Positions 1-8,318 of a stretch of 16,482 nt of DNA are shown here, piece by piece. The stretch is taken from NCBI GenBank assembly GCA_938034165.1, contig CALHKP010000014.1:1-16482 (forward strand), read 5' to 3'. Under the pieces are notes generated by a model. It had not been told where the DNA came from, made no database searches, and was given only the letters and a program-made list of their open reading frames with translations. Numbering within the stretch: position 1 is the stretch's first letter; each line of letters opens with the position of its first letter. The translations under genes were made by a program, and so were the position numbers. The stretch comes from an uncultured Clostridia bacterium. Its GTDB lineage: Bacteria; Bacillota; Clostridia; Peptostreptococcales; Anaerovoracaceae.

Positions 1-146
1 TCATCTGATGGTAAGGATACAAAAATCGGGGATTTTTGTTGAAAATCCAACATTTTTCTCAGCGCAGATTTTGATTTTATAAATTCGCGCTTAGTCACGA
101 GCGAAAAACATAAGCGCAAATTGGCATTTTTTCGATATGCGCTGAG
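1..146 (-). repeat. Dispersed repeat copy 1: 57-base flank plus 89-base core
   Basis: Bases 1-55 are exactly the reverse complement of 13262-13316. The next part, the 89-base core (58-146), is close to the reverse complement of 13171-13259. The core starts with CTCAGCGCA (58-66) and ends with its reverse complement TGCGCTGAG (138-146). A second, inner inverted repeat lies at GCGCTTA (87-93) and TAAGCGC (111-117). There is no reading frame in it. It looks like a hairpin-forming, non-autonomous repeat (MITE- or REP-like). The left boundary is not visible because the window starts inside it. Strand is set relative to copies 2 and 3. Confidence 0.85.
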
Positions 147-289
147 TTAGCTGCAACTAACCGATAGCAAGTAGAGAGTTAGTTGCGGCTAACCGATAGC
201 AAGTAGAAAGTTAGCTATAGCTAACCAATGGTAAACAGGCGATTAGTTGCAGCTAACTAGTGTCAATTAGGCAGTTAGTTGCGACTAAC
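146..289. repeat. Array of five 16-base palindromes, 32-base period (copy 1)
   Basis: Five units of the form GTTAG-6N-CTAAC start at 146, 178, 210, 242 and 274, exactly 32 bases apart. Examples are GTTAGCTGCAACTAAC and GTTAGTTGCGGCTAAC; the fourth unit begins with A instead of G. The 16-base intervals are also partly alike in the first units (CGATAGCAAGTAGA). The first palindrome shares its opening G with the end of the 89-base core. A period near three helical turns would place all palindromes on one face of the DNA. Function unknown. Confidence 0.85.
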
Positions 290-291
290 CT

Positions 292-330
292 CTCCTGAAA
301 AGAAAAAGCCTGCAGCAAATTGCAGGCTTT
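292..330 (-). terminator. Intrinsic terminator of the P-type ATPase gene
   Basis: The arms AAAGCCTGCA (305-314) and TGCAGGCTTT (321-330) form a 10-base-pair stem with a 6-base loop. Read on the minus strand, the stem is followed by TTTTTCTTTTC. It lies about 70 bases after the ATPase stop codon. The plus strand also carries a T-rich stretch after the stem, so it may work in both directions. Confidence 0.85.
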
Positions 331-376
331 CTCCCCTTTTATTTTTTAACCATTTTAGGATATCAGTGCGCGAATC

Positions 377-397
377 CTTGGTAATTCAATTGCCGAG
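377..397. repeat. 21-base hyphenated palindrome, copy 1
   Basis: CTTGGTAATT and AATTGCCGAG flank one central base. Nearly the same 21-base palindrome, two bases different when compared in inverted orientation, lies at 9545-9565 before the ylmH-like gene. In both copies a GCGCG stretch lies just upstream. This copy sits immediately after the ATPase stop codon in the direction of transcription. Its role is unknown; an operator or a small mobile repeat are both possible. Confidence 0.6.
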
Positions 398-401
398 TAG
401 T

Positions 402-2936
402 TTAGTCTTCTTTTCTGTATTTGATTACTTTTACAATCTGAATTATCAGAGTTGGTATGAATGACAGCAGGACTACTTTGCCCAGCTGTGCTGTTGTAAG
501 GGTTGCAATGAAGAAGGCTTTTGAAAATGCCGGTACAAGTAAGATTCCTGCAAGGAGCAGTGCACCTACTGCAAAGGCGCCGATTGTGTACATGTTTGTT
601 GTAAGACCCAGTTCAAAGATTGATTCCTTACCTCTTGAGTTGAATCCATGCCACAGTCTCGCAAGGCAAAGGGTTGCAAATGCCATGGTCGAAGCTGCTG
701 AATGGTTTGTTTCAAGTCCGATATAGAACGCGATTACTGTGCAGATTCCGATAATCAGACCCTGAAGGCCTATCTGGATAACCGTAGGCTTTGTTAGTAC
801 TGACTCGTTCCTTGGTCTTGGTTTTTCATTTATCAGATGTGGATTTGATGGTTCCATACTAATTGCAAGAGCAGGAAGGCTGTCTGTAATCAAATTGATA
901 AACAAAAGCTGTACAGCCGTAAACGGTGTAGGCAACGCCATAATCGAAGCATAAAGTACAACCAGAATTCCCGCAGCATTACCCGAAAGCAGGAACTTGA
1001 TAGCGTTCTTTATGTTTTCGTATATATTTCTTCCATTGAGCACCGATTTTATAATTGTAGCAAAGTTGTCATCCGTCAAAATCATAGAAGCTGAATCCTT
1101 TGCAACTTCAGTACCAGTAATGCCCATAGCAACACCTACATCCGCACTCTTCAGCGCAGGAGCATCATTTACACCGTCACCGGTCATTGCAACTATATTT
1201 CCAAGATCCTGCCAAGCCTGAACGATTCTGATTTTGTTGTCCGGGCTGACTCTGGCATAAACACTTATCTTTGTTAGATTTTCCTTGAGTTCCTCGTCAG
1301 AAAGAGCATCCAGCTCAGTTCCCGTAAGAGCCATGTCACCTTCCTCAAAGATTCCGATTCGTCTTGCAATGGCAGTTGCAGTAACCTTGTGATCTCCGGT
1401 AATCATGATAGGTTTGATTCCCGCTTTTTTGCAGTCCTCTACAGCCTTTGCGGATTCCTCTCTAGGCGGATCCATCTCAGCCATCATTCCCAAGAATTCA
1501 AAATCACATTCATCATCAAAGAAGAGTTTTCTGTCAGAAGCCATCACCTTTCGTGCAAAAGCAAGAACACGAAGCCCCTGATTTGAAAGCTCAAAGTTTT
1601 CTTTCCTGATTTCGGCTTTTCTCTCCTCACTCATGTGAACAGTTCGCTCCAGAATCACGTCCAACGCACCCTTTGTGTACATAATATACTGGCCGTCAAT
1701 CTTATGCAGAGTACTCATAAGTTTTCTGTCAGAGTCAAAAGGAAGCTCCGAAATTCTGGCAAGATCTGTCTTCATCTTCTGATAATCGCCGCCATGAGCC
1801 ATCATATAGTCCACCAAAGCCGTCTCGGTAGGGTCTCCCGCAGTTTCTCCGTCAACAATTGCAGTATCGTTACAAAGAACCGATGCCTGTATCAAAAGTT
1901 CTTCATCACTTTCCGGAAGAACTTTTTCCACAGTCATTTTGTTCTGTGTCAGAGTTCCTGTCTTGTCTGAGCAAATAATGGATACGCATCCTAGGCCTTC
2001 CACCGCATTGAGCTGCTTGATTATAGCATTCTGATCTGCCATTCTGGATGTTCCTATAGCAAGAGAAATCGTAATAATAGAAGAAAGAGCCTCCGGAATT
2101 GCAGCAACCGCAAGGGCTACAGCAAAGAGCAGGGAATCCGCAAGAGGCATTCCTCTGTAAACATTAAGCCCAAAAACAAGGATACAGATAAGGATAATCC
2201 CTATAGATAACTTCTTGCTGAAATTGTCCATGGTAACCTGAAGCGGCGTCTTTCTTTCTTTTGTGTTGTTCATGAGATCAGCAATTTTGCCAAGCTCAGT
2301 TCCGAGACCGACCCCTGTTATCACAGCGGTTCCTCTTCCATAAGTTACGAGAGAACCGGAAAATACCATGTTTTTCTGGTCGCCGAGAGCAACCTTTTCG
2401 CCCTCAATAACATCTGTATATTTTTCAACCCCTTCTGATTCACCGGTCAAAGAGCTCTCGTTCACCTTTAAAGAAAAGCTTTCCAGAAGTCTGCCATCCC
2501 CCGGAACAATATCACCGGCCTCCAGCCTTATAATATCACCGCAAACAAGTTCGTCTGCATGGATTTCCATAGCCTGTCCGTTTCGCAGCACCTTTGCTAC
2601 AGGCGACGAAAGGCTCTTGAGACTTTCTAACGACTTCTCCGCCTTTATATACTGAACCGTTCCAAGAATCGCATTCAGCACAAGCACCGTCAGAATTACA
2701 AGAGTACTTTCTACGTTTCCGGTTGCCATGGAAACTAGCGCAGCTATGATCAAAATTATTACGAGAAGATCCTTGAACTGTTCCAGAAATATAACGAAAG
2801 TGCGCTTCTTTTTCTTTTCCTCCAGTTTGTTTTCCCCATACTTTTCTCTGTTTTCCTCTACAGTTTTTTCGTCCAGCCCCGTTCTCAAAGAACCAAACTC
2901 TCGCAGAGTGTCCTCACCTGTCTTGTTAAAATACAT
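402..2936 (-). CDS. P2A-type cation-transporting ATPase, probable Mn2+/Ca2+ exporter
   Basis: This is an 844-residue membrane ATPase that exports a divalent cation at the cost of ATP. Visible motifs in order are the actuator TGES (164-167), the M4 motif PEAL (281-284), the phosphorylation motif DKTGT with D324, the nucleotide-binding KGA (422-424), TGD (513-515) and TGDGVNDAP (585-593). In M6, N681, T684 and D685 match the Ca2+ ligands of SERCA site II. In M5, N653 is kept but the position of SERCA E771 is Gly (656), which points to a single transport site, as in PMR1-like and bacterial enzymes. The length and C-terminal helices are complete. An AGGAGG lies ten bases before the ATG. A yybP-ykoY Mn2+ riboswitch precedes it, so I infer Mn2+ export, with Ca2+ as the alternative. 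It is monocistronic. Confidence 0.95.
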   Translation of the reverse strand: MYFNKTGEDTLREFGSLRTGLDEKTVEENREKYGENKLEEKKKKRTFVIFLEQFKDLLVIILIIAALVSMATGNVESTLVILTVLVLNAILGTVQYIKAEKSLESLKSLSSPVAKVLRNGQAMEIHADELVCGDIIRLEAGDIVPGDGRLLESFSLKVNESSLTGESEGVEKYTDVIEGEKVALGDQKNMVFSGSLVTYGRGTAVITGVGLGTELGKIADLMNNTKERKTPLQVTMDNFSKKLSIGIILICILVFGLNVYRGMPLADSLLFAVALAVAAIPEALSSIITISLAIGTSRMADQNAIIKQLNAVEGLGCVSIICSDKTGTLTQNKMTVEKVLPESDEELLIQASVLCNDTAIVDGETAGDPTETALVDYMMAHGGDYQKMKTDLARISELPFDSDRKLMSTLHKIDGQYIMYTKGALDVILERTVHMSEERKAEIRKENFELSNQGLRVLAFARKVMASDRKLFFDDECDFEFLGMMAEMDPPREESAKAVEDCKKAGIKPIMITGDHKVTATAIARRIGIFEEGDMALTGTELDALSDEELKENLTKISVYARVSPDNKIRIVQAWQDLGNIVAMTGDGVNDAPALKSADVGVAMGITGTEVAKDSASMILTDDNFATIIKSVLNGRNIYENIKNAIKFLLSGNAAGILVVLYASIMALPTPFTAVQLLFINLITDSLPALAISMEPSNPHLINEKPRPRNESVLTKPTVIQIGLQGLIIGICTVIAFYIGLETNHSAASTMAFATLCLARLWHGFNSRGKESIFELGLTTNMYTIGAFAVGALLLAGILLVPAFSKAFFIATLTTAQLGKVVLLSFIPTLIIQIVKVIKYRKED

Positions 2937-3010
2937 AATCTTACTCCCTCCTATGTAAACTTGTAAAACGACGCGCTTTTCATCTCCGGTGTCAGCCGAC
3001 GCCTGAACTT

Positions 3011-3094
3011 GAGTATCCCAAATCCGGTTTCCTCATGTCAGCTGTCCTCTGCCGCTCCCAAAATCCGAGTATCCCAAACTCGGTTCCAGCATGT
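3011..3094. repeat. Two 28-base near-identical repeats in the ATPase leader
   Basis: The stretches 3011-3038 and 3067-3094 both read GAGTATCCCAAA, then CGGTT, CC and CATGT, with a few differences. They are 56 bases apart and lie between the riboswitch terminator and the ATPase ribosome site. The second copy can form a small hairpin (CCGAG at 3065-3069 with CTCGG at 3079-3083). The 230-base leader segment 2937-3165 holds no gene. Confidence 0.65.
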
Positions 3095-3165
3095 GCGCCG
3101 GCGCCCTGTGAGATCCTGATGCGGTTCTGTATGCTGCCTCAGAAGATTTGCACCGCGGCTTTTTT

Positions 3166-3217
3166 GCAAAAAGAAAAGAGACTTTTCAGGACACCAAAAA
3201 AGCATCCTAAAAGTCTC
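3166..3217 (-). terminator. Riboswitch-linked terminator before the ATPase gene
   Basis: GAGACTTTT (3178-3186) pairs with AAAAGTCTC (3209-3217), and AGGA (3188-3191) pairs with TCCT (3205-3208). On the minus strand the stem runs into TTTTCTTTTTGC. The 5' arm of the stem is also the conserved 3' end of the Mn2+ aptamer, so aptamer and terminator compete for the same bases. This is a typical ON-type switch: ligand binding frees transcription into the ATPase gene. Confidence 0.85.
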
Positions 3218-3305
3218 GCTATTTCAAGTAAATGCGGATTATATAAAATAAATAATCGTACTGACGCAAGTACTGCAGCTTAGGCTGCCAGCTACTCCCT
3301 TTTAT
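3203..3305 (-). promoter_or_regulatory. yybP-ykoY family Mn2+ riboswitch
   Basis: Read on the minus strand, the element begins with AAAAGGGAGTAGC, continues with CGTCAGTACG, and ends with AGCGAGACTTTTAGGA. These match the conserved 5' block, the L1 loop region and the 3' block of the yybP-ykoY aptamer (RF00080). Members of this class sense Mn2+ and commonly precede TerC-type proteins or P-type ATPases that export Mn2+. It lies between the promoter at 3338-3366 and the terminator at 3166-3217. Recognition was by eye; a covariance-model score would settle it. Confidence 0.85.
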
Positions 3306-3337
3306 TCAAATTAAGTCTGTTTTCTGTTTACGCTATC

Positions 3338-3366
3338 AGTATATCACTTACCTTTGTCCTAATCAA
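3338..3366 (-). promoter_or_regulatory. Sigma-A promoter for the ATPase transcript
   Basis: On the minus strand, TTGATT (-35, 3361-3366) and TATACT (-10, 3338-3343) are separated by exactly 17 bases. Transcription would start about 30 bases before the Mn2+ aptamer. Confidence 0.75.
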
Positions 3367-3383
3367 TAATTTTTTCAAAAAAC

Positions 3384-3429
3384 AAAAAAATCGCCAAAAC
3401 AGGATGATGCTACATCCTCTCCGGCGATT
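3384..3429 (-). terminator. Intrinsic terminator of the DUF1275 gene
   Basis: On the minus strand AATCGCC and GGCGATT (3389-3429) close a long imperfect stem whose inner part is GGATG...CATCC, followed by seven T. It lies about 40 bases after the stop codon. It closely resembles the terminator at 4293-4343 in sequence. Confidence 0.85.
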
Positions 3430-3467
3430 CATATTAACTCATGCCAGTGACTTTGGTCGGCCATACT

Positions 3468-4163
3468 CTAGCCTTCCACAAAGAAATCCTCTTCTTCCTC
3501 TGCAGGCGCCTGAAACATCAGAACCAGGGCAATCATCAGCAAAATACACGATACAAGAATTGCCTTCTCGCCAAAGATTTTGATCATTCGGCTCTCTATA
3601 ACAGCGCCCATAACGAAAGTTCCGATTATCAGATAGTACAGCAGGCCTTTTCTCAGGTATTTCTTGTCTTTTGTGTGATGATATTCCGTCAAGCTATATG
3701 TTCCGCTTCTCAAGTTTCCGATGCACATAGTAGTCGCAATGCTGCTTCCGTGGATTTTTTTGAAGCTCTCAACCTGCACGCCGCAAACAAAGGAAATGAT
3801 TCCGTTGGCCAGCGGATTAAGTGACTGAGGTATAAATGCAACCGAAATCAAAAAGGCTGCCTCTATGGCTACCGTAATCTGTCTCCAGTGAATTTCGCCG
3901 TATTCGTCGTCGTGTTTTCTCATTATTGCAGCCAGCAAAATTCCCAAGGTAAAAGCTATTACCGGCCAAAGATATTTGAGAGCCTCCTGCATGTTGCCTT
4001 CGGCAAGGAAGACCCCAAACAGAAGCATATTGCCGGTCTGAGCATTTGCAAATACCTCACCTCTGAAAATGTATGAATAAGCATCCATGCTGCCTCCGGA
4101 AAGAGCCAGAACGATTCCGCATGTCAGCGATTCCGAAATTTGTTTTTTGCTTTTGTTTCTCAT
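3468..4163 (-). CDS. DUF1275 (YoaK-type) membrane protein
   Basis: A 231-residue protein with about six hydrophobic segments, the usual length for the DUF1275/YoaK family, whose transported or sensed substrate is not known. The family signature GGSMDAYSYI (23-32) followed by FANAQTGN (38-45) is clear. A second conserved block is VCGVQVESFKKI with GNLRSGT (126-155). The C-terminus is a short acidic tail (AEEEED, 221-226). The ATG at 4163 has a purine-rich GAGGAGATGGGG stretch upstream. The gene has its own promoter (4212-4240) and its own terminator, so it is a single-gene unit even though it lies between two other leftward units. The neighbours do not reveal its role. Confidence 0.9.
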   Translation of the reverse strand: MRNKSKKQISESLTCGIVLALSGGSMDAYSYIFRGEVFANAQTGNMLLFGVFLAEGNMQEALKYLWPVIAFTLGILLAAIMRKHDDEYGEIHWRQITVAIEAAFLISVAFIPQSLNPLANGIISFVCGVQVESFKKIHGSSIATTMCIGNLRSGTYSLTEYHHTKDKKYLRKGLLYYLIIGTFVMGAVIESRMIKIFGEKAILVSCILLMIALVLMFQAPAEEEEDFFVEG

Positions 4164-4211
4164 ATAATCCCCATCTCCTCGTGCTGCAAAATCAGCAAAA
4201 ATACTTTATTT

Positions 4212-4240
4212 ATTATATACCGCGCCTTTCCCCATGTAAA
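4212..4240 (-). promoter_or_regulatory. Sigma-A promoter for the DUF1275 gene
   Basis: On the minus strand TTTACA (4235-4240) and TATAAT (4212-4217) are separated by 17 bases. This gives a leader of about 40 bases before the ATG at 4163. Nothing in that leader looks like a riboswitch. Confidence 0.85.
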
Positions 4241-4292
4241 GAGGGTGCAAAAGCGCTAGATGAACAAAACTGCCCCTAGCCGAGGCAGATTC

Positions 4293-4343
4293 CAAAAAAC
4301 TGAATCGCCAAGGCCGGATGATGCCGCATCCGCCTCAGCGATT
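4293..4343 (-). terminator. Intrinsic terminator of the DUF4430 operon
   Basis: On the minus strand AATCGC and GCGATT close a stem whose inner arms are AGGC-GGATG and CATCC-GCCT. It is followed by CAGTTTTTTGG. It lies about 70 bases after the stop codon of the giant surface protein. Most bases match the terminator at 3384-3429. Confidence 0.8.
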
Positions 4344-4414
4344 CGTATATGCATGTTATTAAGTTGTCTTGTTTGTTTCAGCTAGATTAATATATTTCCG
4401 GATAATGCATCCTA

Positions 4415-7400
4415 CTAGCTGTTTCTTTTTCTTCTTGCAAGTCCTGCAGTTGTTCCTACTGATGCGAGAAGCAGCATTCCGAGAAGAACTACATTGCTTT
4501 CGTCACCTGTCTTAGGTGTAGCAGGTTTTTCTGCCGCCGGTTTGTCACCAGCATCCGGTTTAGCCGCAGGTTTATCACTTGGTTTATCAGAAGGTTTATC
4601 TGTTGGGGTGTCACCACCACCAGGTTTGTCGGTTGGTGGGTTCTCTCCGCCAGGTTTGTTTCCAGGATTTTCGCCTGGGTTTTCACCTTCACCCGGATCA
4701 GGTTTTGGTCCCCATTCATCTGTACCTTCTTCCTTAGTATAGTCATCTGTATAGTGGAATACGATATTGTCTCCGTCGTCCAGATACTGCTCTTCTATAC
4801 CAAGAAGTGGATGTTTATCGTTTAAAGTATACATCCAGCCTGAGTTTTCACCGTTTGTGAATTCTGCTAGTTTAACTCCCTTGTACTCAATATAGTCAAT
4901 GTAATTTCCCTTGTTGTTGAATTTAACATCTTCGTTCTTTTCATCAACAGCTTTAATTACATCCCATACTGTTGAGTTTTCAGGAACTGTAACCGACTCT
5001 TCTTTAATCCATGTTTCAAGATTATTGTCTGTAAGTGTATGAGAAGTATCCCCTTCATTCAATGCTCCATGAACCTTATCTCCAAGAAGTGTAAATGTTA
5101 CAGTAATTTTCGCCGGATTATTAGGATCAACCTTCTTAAGCACCTTAACTCCAAACTCAGCCTTAAATGCCTTGTACTGAAGTGTTATCTTCTGCTGACC
5201 GCGCTTATTCTTATCAAATCCACTTACTGTTACTCCATCTTTTTCGATATCAAGTTCTTTTTTACTTCCGTCTGAGAAGTTCGCATAAAGCTTGAGTCCT
5301 GTTAAATCAAGGTCTTCTCCAAGAACATAATCAGTCTTGTATTCGCCTTCAATGCTTAAGCCTGTAACTACAGCTTTGTCACTTATTACAGGATACTTTT
5401 CTTTCTGTTCCCAGTTCTGGTTACTTGTTTCTGATGAGTTCAGCTTATTTAATACAGTTCCGTCTGCAAAGCCTTCTGCATTAACAGGTGCTGCATATTT
5501 TTCAAGGCCTGTCATTTCACCGGCAACTGCACCACCTATGGCAGGAATTTTTCCTTCTTCATCCAAGTAATAGTTAGTTGCATCACCGTTTTTCTTAGTA
5601 AAGTCATGAACATAACCTATGATTCCACCAACATGTTCTCCGTTTGCAGTCAGATTTCCATAAAAATGGTTATCGGATACAGAAAGTGCCCCCTTTACTC
5701 CATAGCTATCTCCTGTATCGTTGAAGTTAACATGGCCTTCTTCAGATCCGATAAGACCTCCGACCTTGTCATTTCCTTCAATGTCAGCAGCTACGAAACT
5801 GTTATGAATTTCCACAGTAGGCGTACCTGTTGCACTTCCTGAAATATATCCTGCACCTACAAGGCCTCCAACTTTATCGCCTGTTGCAACTATCTTACCC
5901 TGAAAAGAGCTGTTGATAATGTCACAAGATCCCATTGACTGGCCTTTCATACCAATCAAACCTCCAACATTTTTACGGCCATAGACAGTTGCATAGCTTA
6001 CACTGTTTGTAACTGTTCCGTTAAACGCTCCTCCGAATGATCCGATATTATCCTGATGGTTAAACCAGTCACTTACAAAACCGTATCCGTATCCGGTATC
6101 ACCAAGGTCACCCCAACTGCCATCATCACCAATTGTTACACCTTTTTCGATAACACAATTACGAATATTTACGACATTCACTCCTGATGCATATCCGCCT
6201 ATAAAGCCAGATTTCAAGACCTTACTGCCGCCCTTGATTTTGACATTTTCTATATCAACGATTCTGTTCTTGATAGGGTCATTTGAATATATGCCGTCTT
6301 CTCCGTAGTCAACAACATAGTTTTCTACAAGGCCATACCCCTTAATTTTCATGCCAAAAATGCTCATATTTTTAACAGTGGCTCTTCTCAAATATCCGAA
6401 TAATGTTCTTCCGTCTCGGTAGTCAACGGAAACAGTCGCACCATTTGCATCGAGTGTCCCGCTGAACGGCAGAATATTCTTCCCATTTCCGGGATCTGTT
6501 GCACCTTCTTTTAGTGTACCAATTGGAACCCAATCTTTTCCAAGGTTATAATGTGTTCCTGTAAGTTTCAGATTCTGTCCTTCAAAACTGAAAGGTTTAT
6601 TGCCATTCAGACCGTTTACAAGATCTCGTACATATTTAAGATCGTTCATATCTTTTATCAAGTATGGATCCTTTTCAGAACCCGATCCCTCAAGATTTTT
6701 AACAACGTCCTTAGATGCCTTAAACACAGTTTTCACTGTGTTACTTGTTCTAGAATCAGGTTCAAGTTTATCTTTCTTAGCTGTTACTACTAAGAAATAG
6801 TAATATGTTCCCACTATATCCTGAGATTCTTCTACATATGCATTGTATTTTTGTCCACTTGATTGCACCGGGGCTGTAGCAACAGTTGCTTTTACAAGCT
6901 CACTTTTCGAAATATCTGTTGTATTTTCCTTGTTGCGATACAATTTAAACTCATAATCAGCGCCCTCAATAGGCTCGCCATATCTACCGGCTGCTAAAAA
7001 ACACGAAAAAACAGGTTTTTGATTTTGAACATAAAACTGACTTCCATTGTTGCCTTCAATTACCAAAGGCTTAACAAACTCAGGAGCTGTAAGCTTGTTC
7101 AAATTAACAGTATAAGTTGCTGTCTTTGATGTTGTAGAAAATTCTACCTTTCCCACAGTATTCGTTACCTTGCAATAATATTTCTTGCTTCCTGCATAAA
7201 GAGATGGTGGTACAAAAGAAGCGCTTGTTGCTCCATTTATCTTATTGCCGTTTTCATACCACTGATAACTTAATTTTCCATCAGACCCCTCTGGCAATTC
7301 TGCTTCCACCGTTAGCGGAACATTTTCTCCCTTATCAACCGTTGTATCCTGAGGATCCTTTTTGATTATCGGAGGATAACTGCTTGGATCTGTATGAAGA

Positions 7401-8281
7401 GTATATGTCCTTGTTAGTTTCCCATCTTTGCCATCAAATTCCAATGTTATTGGAATTTCTGCTTTTTTAGTGTCTCCTATAAAATAATTTGTAAGATCAA
7501 CCTTTGTTTCAACGCCGGCTTCAACTTCCATTCTGTTTGAACCACTTCCTACAAAAATTTTACAATTTTTAGTCGTAGGTCTGAGCGTTAAACTAATTTC
7601 TTTTGCATCACCAATTATTGATGTATAATCATTTAAATATGCGTCTTCTGTAGGATCGTACTCAGGTGATGCATTGTTTCCATTAGCCATCACAAGAAAT
7701 CCATAGTCGGTAAAGCTTCCAACATTTTTTTTAAGAGTCAGGCTTCTTGTAACGTGATAAGTATACTCATCATACACACCCCATTTTTGGTTTTCTCCGT
7801 CATACTCACCCACTCTAATAGAAAAGTCTCTCTTTTCTCCTATTGGAAAATTACGAGTGTTAAACAGCTGAAACCACCCATAATGATTTGTATCATTTTC
7901 TATTCTATGAACATTCTGCGTTTTATTTGTTTCTCTTGACTGTACTTTTTGTTCTTCGCCGTTAATCAAAACAGCAAAGTAACAGTTATTAACCTTCTCA
8001 TGTGGTACTGTTACCCTTATATTGGAGTTCAACGGCTTTGAATCAGGAAATACTATATCATATTCTTTTATTCCTTTATCAAAAGTATAGTCCTTAACTC
8101 CCGGCCCCTTGTTGTTGTAATATTCATACAAAAAAACTTCGTCTATAAAACCATTTGTTTTTGTTTCGCCGGCGTATGCTTTTGCAACATTCATCGGGAA
8201 CATAGTAAAAACAAGCGTTAGAATCAGTAAGAAGCTCAAAAGCTTTTTTGCATTATTCAATTTCTTTTTCATTTCAAACAT
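4415..8281 (-). CDS. Giant sortase-anchored surface protein with Ig-like, GLUG-like and DUF4430 domains
   Basis: About 1288 residues (numbering here counts the possible TTG start at 8287 as residue 1). A signal peptide ends near AKAYA (35-39). Then come beta-rich segments (45-300), an Ig-like domain with YQWYENG and YYCKV (about 305-395), and a region rich in VGGLIG-type repeats (about 530-960; VGGLIG or close variants near 774, 806, 842 and 886). A bacterial Ig-like domain (about 973-1050) and a DUF4430 domain (about 1060-1183; STVWDVIKAV, SGWMYTLND, DDGDNIVFHYT) follow. A Pro/Gly/Lys-rich spacer leads to the sorting signal TPKTG (1257-1261), a hydrophobic helix and the tail RRKRNS. The first residue of the motif is T, not L. 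Candidate starts are TTG 8287, ATG 8281 and ATG 8272; none has a strong ribosome site. It is the second gene behind the cobalamin riboswitch, so I infer surface binding of a corrinoid or its carrier. Confidence 0.9.
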   Translation of the reverse strand: MFEMKKKLNNAKKLLSFLLILTLVFTMFPMNVAKAYAGETKTNGFIDEVFLYEYYNNKGPGVKDYTFDKGIKEYDIVFPDSKPLNSNIRVTVPHEKVNNCYFAVLINGEEQKVQSRETNKTQNVHRIENDTNHYGWFQLFNTRNFPIGEKRDFSIRVGEYDGENQKWGVYDEYTYHVTRSLTLKKNVGSFTDYGFLVMANGNNASPEYDPTEDAYLNDYTSIIGDAKEISLTLRPTTKNCKIFVGSGSNRMEVEAGVETKVDLTNYFIGDTKKAEIPITLEFDGKDGKLTRTYTLHTDPSSYPPIIKKDPQDTTVDKGENVPLTVEAELPEGSDGKLSYQWYENGNKINGATSASFVPPSLYAGSKKYYCKVTNTVGKVEFSTTSKTATYTVNLNKLTAPEFVKPLVIEGNNGSQFYVQNQKPVFSCFLAAGRYGEPIEGADYEFKLYRNKENTTDISKSELVKATVATAPVQSSGQKYNAYVEESQDIVGTYYYFLVVTAKKDKLEPDSRTSNTVKTVFKASKDVVKNLEGSGSEKDPYLIKDMNDLKYVRDLVNGLNGNKPFSFEGQNLKLTGTHYNLGKDWVPIGTLKEGATDPGNGKNILPFSGTLDANGATVSVDYRDGRTLFGYLRRATVKNMSIFGMKIKGYGLVENYVVDYGEDGIYSNDPIKNRIVDIENVKIKGGSKVLKSGFIGGYASGVNVVNIRNCVIEKGVTIGDDGSWGDLGDTGYGYGFVSDWFNHQDNIGSFGGAFNGTVTNSVSYATVYGRKNVGGLIGMKGQSMGSCDIINSSFQGKIVATGDKVGGLVGAGYISGSATGTPTVEIHNSFVAADIEGNDKVGGLIGSEEGHVNFNDTGDSYGVKGALSVSDNHFYGNLTANGEHVGGIIGYVHDFTKKNGDATNYYLDEEGKIPAIGGAVAGEMTGLEKYAAPVNAEGFADGTVLNKLNSSETSNQNWEQKEKYPVISDKAVVTGLSIEGEYKTDYVLGEDLDLTGLKLYANFSDGSKKELDIEKDGVTVSGFDKNKRGQQKITLQYKAFKAEFGVKVLKKVDPNNPAKITVTFTLLGDKVHGALNEGDTSHTLTDNNLETWIKEESVTVPENSTVWDVIKAVDEKNEDVKFNNKGNYIDYIEYKGVKLAEFTNGENSGWMYTLNDKHPLLGIEEQYLDDGDNIVFHYTDDYTKEEGTDEWGPKPDPGEGENPGENPGNKPGGENPPTDKPGGGDTPTDKPSDKPSDKPAAKPDAGDKPAAEKPATPKTGDESNVVLLGMLLLASVGTTAGLARRKRNS

Positions 8282-8318
8282 ATCCAAGTTCCACTTTCAT
8301 TAACATTTTTTAAGCAAA

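Noticed and set aside
146..289. CRISPR array
   Set aside because: The repeated part is only 16 bases and is a palindrome, the intervals are 16 bases and partly alike, and there are no cas genes.
4494..4742. Plus-strand frame rich in Gly, Leu, Ser and Pro
   Set aside because: It is the antisense of the Pro/Gly/Lys wall-spanning spacer of the giant surface protein.
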